From positions 1-46,350 of the forward strand of contig NZ_LDIG01000237.1 of the NCBI RefSeq assembly GCF_015845845.1: a stretch of 46,350 bases of DNA, given 5' to 3'. Position 1 is the first letter of the stretch, and each line of letters starts with the position of its first letter. A program made the translations under genes and the position numbers. Source of the stretch: Paenibacillus dendritiformis. Lineage in GTDB: Bacteria > Bacillota > Bacilli > Paenibacillales > Paenibacillaceae. The notes under the pieces were generated by a model. The model had not been told where the DNA came from, did no database searches, and saw only the letters and a program-made list of their open reading frames with translations. Shown here in pieces: positions 41,590 through 46,350 of this stretch.

Positions 41590-42384
41590 TTATCCGAGGG
41601 ACAAGACGCATGCGATGCCGGCTCCGATCGCGAAGGCGGTCAGAAACGCTTCCGCGCCCTTCGAGATGCCGGAGACGAGATGTCCGGCCATCAGATCCCG
41701 CACGGCATTCGTAATCAGCAGTCCGGGCACGAGCGGCATGACCGAGCCGATGATGATTTTGTCCAAGTCGCGCCCCAGCCCGTATGTGACGCATAGATAG
41801 GACACCGTCCCGATGGCGATCGACGCCAGGAACTCGGCGAAAAACTTGATGCGCACCAACCCGTGCACATACAGCAGCAGCGAGAAGCCGATGCCGCCCG
41901 CCAGCATCGCCGGCACGAATTCGGGCCAGCCGCCCCGGAACATAATGGCGAAGCAGCCGCTGGATAGGGTCGCCGCGGCGATTTGCAGCCATAGCGGATG
42001 GGCCAGCCGGGCCTTGTCGATTCGCTGCAGCAAGCGCAGCGCTTCCGACGGCGGCAGCCCGTCCCCGCTAATCCTGCGCGAAATATGGTTGACGAGCGTC
42101 ACCTTCTTCAGATCGGTCGACCGCTCCCCGATGCGGAACAGCCGGGTTGTCGGCGCGGAGCCGTCAATGGCGAAGATGATGCCGGTCGGCGTCACGAAGC
42201 TATGACTGTTCTCGTACCCGTAAGCAGCCGCAATCCGCATCATCGTATCCTCCACCCGGTACGTCTCGCCGCCGCATTGGAGCATAATTTTCCCCGCAAG
42301 AAGACATACCTGGGTCACCTCGTAGCTTGCACTCGGCTGTGCGCTCATTGCTTCACTTCCCATATTGGCCATCTGCGCTGTCAT
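41590..42384 (-). CDS. ThrE-type exporter large subunit (DUF1212)
   Basis: About 264 residues. A soluble N-terminal domain (VCLLAGKIMLQCGGETYRVEDTM, ENSHSFVTPTGIIF) is followed by four or five membrane helices ending VMPLVPGLLITNAVRDLMAGH. The open frame runs to 42558 but crosses a terminator at 42423-42445, so the start must be one of the ATGs at 42384, 42363 or 42348. The last has GGGAAGTG close by; I give the longest. Split ThrE partner of the downstream gene. Confidence 0.83.
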   Translation of the reverse strand: MTAQMANMGSEAMSAQPSASYEVTQVCLLAGKIMLQCGGETYRVEDTMMRIAAAYGYENSHSFVTPTGIIFAIDGSAPTTRLFRIGERSTDLKKVTLVNHISRRISGDGLPPSEALRLLQRIDKARLAHPLWLQIAAATLSSGCFAIMFRGGWPEFVPAMLAGGIGFSLLLYVHGLVRIKFFAEFLASIAIGTVSYLCVTYGLGRDLDKIIIGSVMPLVPGLLITNAVRDLMAGHLVSGISKGAEAFLTAFAIGAGIACVLSLG

Positions 42385-42422
42385 TGATGAGAGGCTTGGG
42401 ACATGCCTCGATGTCCATTCGC

Positions 42423-42445
42423 AAAAAGGAGAGCCTTCGCTCTCC
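42423..42445 (-). terminator. Intrinsic terminator upstream of ThrE genes
   Basis: Minus strand GGAGAGC-GAAG-GCTCTCC followed by T5. It probably served the truncated hydrolase gene at 42531-42915 and now lies 38 bases before the first possible ThrE start. It could alternatively act as a leader attenuator. Confidence 0.75.
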
Positions 42446-42530
42446 TTCTCTATCACTCTGCCTATAGTGTAACCGACGCCTCCCGGTTTAGTCCAGATGA
42501 GGAAAATGCAGCCTGCCAGGCACCCGCCAC

Positions 42531-42915
42531 CTAGGTGCGATACACATTGTGATGCCATTCCTGATGCAGGAACGGGCCGTCACAATTCCGCACTGCTTCA
42601 TCATAAGACAAAGGTTGTTCGCTAACCAATATCGCCTCGAAGTAAGCGATACGATTCGCAATATCGCGTTCGATTGCCTCCCGGCCGCTGATGATCGGGC
42701 CATGGCTCGGGATAAGCGTATAATCGCCGTATTCCCTAAGCTTATCCAGCGAGTCCCGATGTCTCGCCACATACTGGCCGCTGTCAACCGATGGCAGAAT
42801 CGCTTCTCTGCCGTTCGTGAACATGAGCTCGTCGCCGATATGAACGTACTGCCGGTTAATAGTGACAAGCGCGCTGCAATGCGCATGGCCGGGGAAGGCA
42901 GAACAGGTTAGGTTA
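42531..42915 (-). pseudogene. 5'-truncated MBL-fold metallohydrolase
   Basis: CSAFPGHAHCSALVTINRQY, VHIGDELMFTNG, TLIPSHGPIISGREAIERDI, ending EWHHNVYRT. This is the C-terminal half of a metallo-beta-lactamase-fold hydrolase with a metal-binding His (PGHAH) and the late His (SHGP). The HxHxDH half is missing. Upstream the sequence turns into the dispersed repeat at 42925-43130, which marks the breakpoint. Confidence 0.7.
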
Positions 42916-42924
42916 GGGCAAGCT

Positions 42925-43130
42925 GGTCCCCGCATGAAATTGCTGCACAGGCGCAGCATTTTTAACCTCAATAGGCTAAATTCCGAGAAAATCCTGCCAA
43001 ATTACATTATTTCGCCATTTTGAACGCTATTTATGCCTCGCCGCACGGTAATTGCTGTATTTTTGCAGTAATCGTATTTTCGCATCCTCGTGTCAATGAA
43101 ATTGCTGCATTCTTGCAGTATTGGTGTAGC
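42925..43130. repeat. Dispersed intergenic repeat, copy B
   Basis: AT-rich block with inverted units ATTGCTGCA...TGCAG repeated three times (CTGCACAGGCGCAG, GCTGTATTTTTGCAG, GCTGCATTCTTGCAG) and the TGTAATTTGGCAGGATTTT / GAATTTAGCCT / AAAAATGCTG series shared in the opposite orientation with 2937-3165. It separates two gene remnants. Confidence 0.5.
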
Positions 43131-43189
43131 AGATGACTAGAGTGGCGGGAGATACTGGAGGTTTAGTGGAGTGGATGACCGGAGTTTCA

Positions 43190-43678
43190 GACGTTCTGGC
43201 CGGGAACGATGGAAGATTATATGGAGATGTATTTGCGAACCAATCAGACCTTGAAGGGCGTTTCGGAGCGGCTGCGCGCCAGGGCGGATCATCACCATCC
43301 GCTCGCCGCGGCTGAATGATGAATTTTTTGCGTTCTGCCGCAGCAATCCGTGTTTGCCGGACTTCATACCGCTTCATTTCTATCCGCATGACCATATTGA
43401 GGAGGTGCTTCACGCCGAACTGGCCGCTCCGCTGGGGCTCCCGTTGCATCGGTACCGCCAAATAGTGGAGGAGTTCATGGGGACACTTCCGAATCCGGAT
43501 TGTTTGCGGGACATGCTTGCGCAGGTGATGAGGCTGCTAGCCGAGCAAGGGCTGTCTGACAAGGAATTGGTTCTCACAGAATGGAATTCGACCGCCTATC
43601 AGGGAATTGAAGAATGACACCGTGTATAAGGCGGCCTATCTCGCCAAAACCATTGTCGACAGTCTTAATGACTGACAA
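43190..43678 (+). pseudogene. GH39 glycosidase-like fragment with frameshifts
   Basis: Three reading frames together give a GH39 beta-xylosidase-like stretch: TFWPGTMEDYMEMYLRTNQT, then SPRLNDEFFAFC and CLPDFIPLHFYPHDHIEEV, then LSDKELVLTEWNSTAYQ, then NDTVYKAAYLAKTIVDSLND. At least two indels (near 43275 and 43605) and missing N- and C-terminal parts make it non-functional. The nucleophile region LTEWNS is retained. Confidence 0.65.
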
Positions 43679-43685
43679 CTATATG

Positions 43686-44613
43686 TCAGCCATGATACGA
43701 CAACCACATCTCATAAATATATTGTTGGACGGCATTTCTGACCTGGGGAGGATCGACGACCGTACAGTCCTTGCCGAAGCCAATGATGAACTTGAATAGA
43801 CCTTCTTCATACGGAAAATAATCCGTGACGAGAAAATGTCCCTCTTCGGTTCTCGTTATCGACTGCTTCGGGAAGTGCTCCGCCAGTTGTCCTCCGATGC
43901 GGGCAGAGAACTGCAGCGTCACCTGATGCTGCTGTGATAATACCCCTCATCGAGCAGTCGCTGTACCGCTTCCGCCGTATTCGGCCGCTTCTCGTAATGA
44001 CCGCCCAACTGCAGCTGCCGGATCCGCACCAGCTTGAAGCGGCGGTAACCGTTCCGGATGCGGCAATAGCCATTAAGATTCCAGTGGCCTCCAGAGAAAG
44101 CGATCTGAACCGGCTCTACCGTCCGCTCCTCGACGTCCATGCGCCGGTTCATATAATCGAAGACAAGCAGTCTTGATTGCTCCAGCGCTTGATTTATCAG
44201 CTGCAGGCTGCTCCTCAGCTCATCCTCCATGCTGAAATGAGACAGGTTGATGCTCCATGCATCCGCGGAAGTAGTTCTGCGCTCATGCTCGAATTTCAAC
44301 ACCATATCGTTGAAATGCGGGTTCTTCCCGAACAGCACGTTCAAATTGTTCGCGACGGCCAGGAACGTCGCGGCCTCCCCTTCATTCAGGAACAGATTGG
44401 AGACTTGATAATTCTCCATCAGGTAGTAGCCTCCGCCCGGCCCGCCGAGCGCCGCGATCGGCACCCCGGCTTCGCCCAGCATGTCGATATCCCGGTAGAT
44501 CGTGCGAAGAGAGTGCGAAGAGAGACCTCGAAGTGTTCGGCCAGTTCCTGGCCCGTCACCTTGCCCCGCTGCGAGATGATTAGCAGCATAGAGAGCAGCC
44601 GTTCGACTCTCAT
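43686..44613 (-). pseudogene. WYL-domain (YafY-type) regulator, two frameshifts
   Basis: HTH part MRVERLLSMLLIISQRGKVT, GQELAEHFEVSLRT (from ATG 44613). WYL domain LVFDYMNRRMDVEERTVEPV, WNLNGYCRIRNGYRRFKLVR. C-terminal part MTLQFSARIGGQLAEHF to LSYHG. A perfect 11-bp tandem duplication (44502-44523) breaks the frame in the recognition helix: without it SLRT would continue IYRDIDML. A second indel near 43920 separates the tail. The gene overlaps the upstream membrane-protein gene by ATGA. Confidence 0.85.
44502..44523. repeat. 11-bp tandem duplication inactivating WYL regulator
   Basis: GTGCGAAGAGA occurs twice in direct contact. Removal of one copy restores the family frame across the HTH. 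Confidence 0.95.
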
Positions 44614-45248
44614 GAACCTATCGATTCCTTCCGCTCGGGCACGGGCAGATCGTGCTCTTCTTCCGGCGGGAGATCCTTGGTGAAGCGCGCTTCAATCTTC
44701 TTGCTGACCCATAGCGAGGCGGCAAGAAACAACACCACGTACACAATCTGAATCGGATGATGAACGAACCTCATCAAGTCATGCCCGATGTACGAGACCG
44801 CGAACACCATAATCGCCTTGCCAAACGTGACCGCAATGAAGAAAGAGCGGATGCGCATCCGGGCGATGGCGGCCGCCATATTGATAATGACGAACGGACC
44901 GACCGGAAAAATACTGAGCAGAAAGACATAGCTGAACGCATTGCGCCGCACCCACAGCAAGCTCTTCTTCACCTTGGGCTTCTGCGCGTAGCGCTGAAAA
45001 TATCGATGTCCGGCGATGGTACGGACGATGAGGAACGTGACCATGCATCCGGCGATCATGCCGAGCCAGGAATAGAAGAACCCGGGCCACAGCCCGTATA
45101 CGGCGGCATTGACGCCGACGATCACAATCGTTGGCAGCGGGGGAATGAACGATTTCATGAAGGTCAGCAAAATGCCGGGCAGCGGACCGAACGACCGGAA
45201 CTGCTCCAGCAGATTCCTGAGGTTCTCCTCCGTCACGTAAGACATCAT
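44610..45248 (-). CDS. TVP38/TMEM64 (VTT domain) membrane protein
   Basis: About 212 residues with five or six membrane segments. The VTT/DedA-like core has FIPPLPTIVIVGVNAAVYGLWPG and LSIFPVGPFVIINMAAAIARM. The family is implicated in lipid scrambling or transport of undecaprenyl-type lipids, and no specific substrate is predictable. The frame is open to 45326; ATG 45248 (MMSYVTEEN) is preferred because GGAG lies about nine bases before it. The C-terminal tail is acidic then basic (PPEEEHDLPVPERKE). It overlaps the broken WYL regulator downstream. Confidence 0.8.
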   Translation of the reverse strand: MMSYVTEENLRNLLEQFRSFGPLPGILLTFMKSFIPPLPTIVIVGVNAAVYGLWPGFFYSWLGMIAGCMVTFLIVRTIAGHRYFQRYAQKPKVKKSLLWVRRNAFSYVFLLSIFPVGPFVIINMAAAIARMRIRSFFIAVTFGKAIMVFAVSYIGHDLMRFVHHPIQIVYVVLFLAASLWVSKKIEARFTKDLPPEEEHDLPVPERKESIGS

Positions 45249-45445
45249 ATTCGATAGCTCCATATCGTGTATGCACCAACTTTTATTCAGCGTGATGGGA
45301 CAGAGCCAAGCTCCTCGCTTCGGCACTTATCCTCCGCCTTAGCATAGCATAAATATCGGGCCAGGAGATGACCGATCCGCGCTGCCACCAATTGTTCAAA
45401 TAAAGCAAACAGAGCCGCTTGCCGCCAGGCCGCCACCCATCCCCA
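45249..45445. other. Intergenic region
   Basis: About 200 bases with no gene. A minus-strand TATGCT near 45340 may be the -10 of the VTT gene; no good -35 was seen. Confidence 0.3.
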
Positions 45446-46060
45446 TCAACCGGCCATCAGATTTTTGGCCCCTTGCGGATAGAACACGGAGATATGATCG
45501 ACATGCGGATTCGGGTTCTTGCCGGTTGGCTTGGGCACAATGAATTTGAGCTCGTAATCCGCGCTGGCCTCGTATACATAGATCGCATCGCCGCCGGTCT
45601 CGCGCACATCCTTCGCTTTGCCCAGCGCCTTCTCCACATCCTCCAGCGTCAGCTTCCGCACTTCCGGACCGTCCGATCAGACGTCGAAAATCTGCATGCC
45701 CTTGTTATAGCCGAAGATGATATGCCGCTTCTCATAGGTGGCGTACATGCCATGTCCCGCGAACTCGTCCTTGTCCGGCTCGCCCCATTCCTTCTCCACG
45801 TCATCCATCAAGCCATGCTCGACGGCGAAGTCGCTGTGCGCCACCCGCCCTTCGGCAGCGAGCTTCATCATCTCCTCCACCTCTTCCTCCGCAGTCGGCT
45901 CGCCCTTCTCCGGCTCCGGCTTCGTCACGCCGGAAGTCTCGGAGTCGCCGGAAGGCGCCGATGCGGGCGGTTTGTCCGCCGCCGGCGCATCCGGTGAAGG
46001 GGACGGCGTCTCAGACACGGTACCGGCAGCAGCAGCGTCGGGGCAGCTCATGAACCGAAG
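45446..46060 (-). pseudogene. DUF4309 (YjgB-like) protein gene, truncated and with internal stop
   Basis: N-terminal Ala/Pro/Ser-rich linker, then a DUF4309 domain: VAHSDFAVEHGLMDDVEKEW, GMYATYEKRHIIFGYNKGMQ, IFDV, TGA (45677-45679), SDGPEVRKLTLEDVEKALGK, ELKFIVPKPTGKNPNPHVDH, ISVFYPQG. The frame is identical on both sides of the TGA. The Bacillus relative has Arg there, so a single CGA to TGA change is the simplest explanation. No signal peptide can be found upstream of MSCPDAAAAG; the 5' end appears replaced by the IS110-type element. Confidence 0.8.
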
Positions 46061-46350
46061 CGTGTTCTCATAGGCGAGGGTGACTGATCGGCGAGTGCGC
46101 CGGAGACAGTCCGGAGAGTCCGTTCCCTGAATCCCTTATGGAAAGGAGGAATTCCCTTGAAGCTTTTTGTCGGTATTGACGTCAGTTCCGAAGAACTGGA
46201 AGCATGTTTTATGAATTCGGATGGCGACACCCTGGAGACCTTCAAGACCAACAACAATCTGCACGGCGCTTCTTACTTGCGGGATCGCATCATTTCTGCC
46301 GCAGTCAAGACAGCCTGCTCCGAGGTTCATATCGGGCTGGAAGCAACATC
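46061..46350 (+). mobile_element. IS110-family element, 5' part
   Basis: It begins near 46061, where homology to the DUF4309 gene ends, and continues past the window. The outer boundary is approximate because IS110 elements lack clear inverted repeats. Confidence 0.6.
46157..46350 (+). CDS. IS110-family transposase, N-terminal part
   Basis: TTG start with AAAGGAGGA seven bases upstream. KLFVGIDVSSEELEACFMNS contains the first Asp of the DEDD (RuvC-like) catalytic site. VHIGLEAT at the window edge is the second conserved block, with its Glu. The remaining catalytic residues and the C-terminal transposase domain lie outside the window. Confidence 0.87.
   Translation, partial: MKLFVGIDVSSEELEACFMNSDGDTLETFKTNNNLHGASYLRDRIISAAVKTACSEVHIGLEAT

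Noticed and set aside
42385-42558. Upstream extension of the ThrE large subunit
   Set aside because: The frame crosses an intrinsic terminator and encodes nothing resembling the family; a start at or below 42384 is required.

Overview
The window looks like a chromosomal segment of a Paenibacillus-type endospore-forming Firmicute. Ribosome binding sites are strong (AGGAGG-like) and promoters are SigA-like. The genes point the same way: a ykoFEDC thiamine-precursor operon under a TPP riboswitch, an aa3-type quinol oxidase operon, a DUF4023 small protein, an SLH-anchored surface protein, and a Pro-Pro endopeptidase of the PPEP-2 kind known from Paenibacillus alvei. Base composition is moderately GC-rich, closer to the P. 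thiaminolyticus/dendritiformis group than to P. alvei, but the species is inference.

Layout: 1-1251 is an IS4-family element. 1.5-11.2 kb holds a diacylglycerol glucosyltransferase-type gene, a MoxR/DUF58/DUF4129 operon, an ABC exporter with its two-component system, and a GNAT gene. 11.5-13.2 kb is a pseudokinase-GAF-LuxR gene broken by one frameshift. 13.3-17.4 kb is the TPP-riboswitch-controlled ECF transporter operon. 17.4-18.7 kb is a divergent pair of GyrI-like-domain genes. 18.86-19.93 kb is a graveyard of at least four truncated genes. 20.0-21.2 kb has a DUF4023 protein and a MenA-like prenyltransferase.

The most notable locus is 21.4-27.15 kb. A promoter and two tandem c-di-GMP-I riboswitches precede a secreted Pro-Pro endopeptidase. 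It converges on a 1415-residue VWA/MucBP/SLH surface protein that carries two overlapping PLPPVP motifs just before its cell-wall anchor. The surface-protein gene has its own SigA promoter, a GEMM-like aptamer and a strong terminator in its leader. This reads as a c-di-GMP-controlled attach/release switch in which protease, substrate and second-messenger control sit together.

27.4-32.1 kb is a ribonucleoside salvage operon (LacI regulator, nucleoside hydrolase, DcuC-family carrier, ribokinase) with two identical 20-bp palindromic operators. 32.3-35.4 kb has a DUF3298 secreted protein, a TlyA-type methyltransferase and a nitronate-monooxygenase-like flavoenzyme. 36.1-40.0 kb is qoxABCD, followed by an SDR dehydrogenase and a two-gene ThrE-type exporter. 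42.5-46.35 kb is a second decaying zone: a truncated MBL hydrolase, a GH39 fragment, a WYL regulator broken by an 11-bp duplication, and a DUF4309 gene with a stop codon next to an IS110-family element that runs off the window. One intact VTT-domain membrane protein lies among them. No tRNA, rRNA or CRISPR array was seen.
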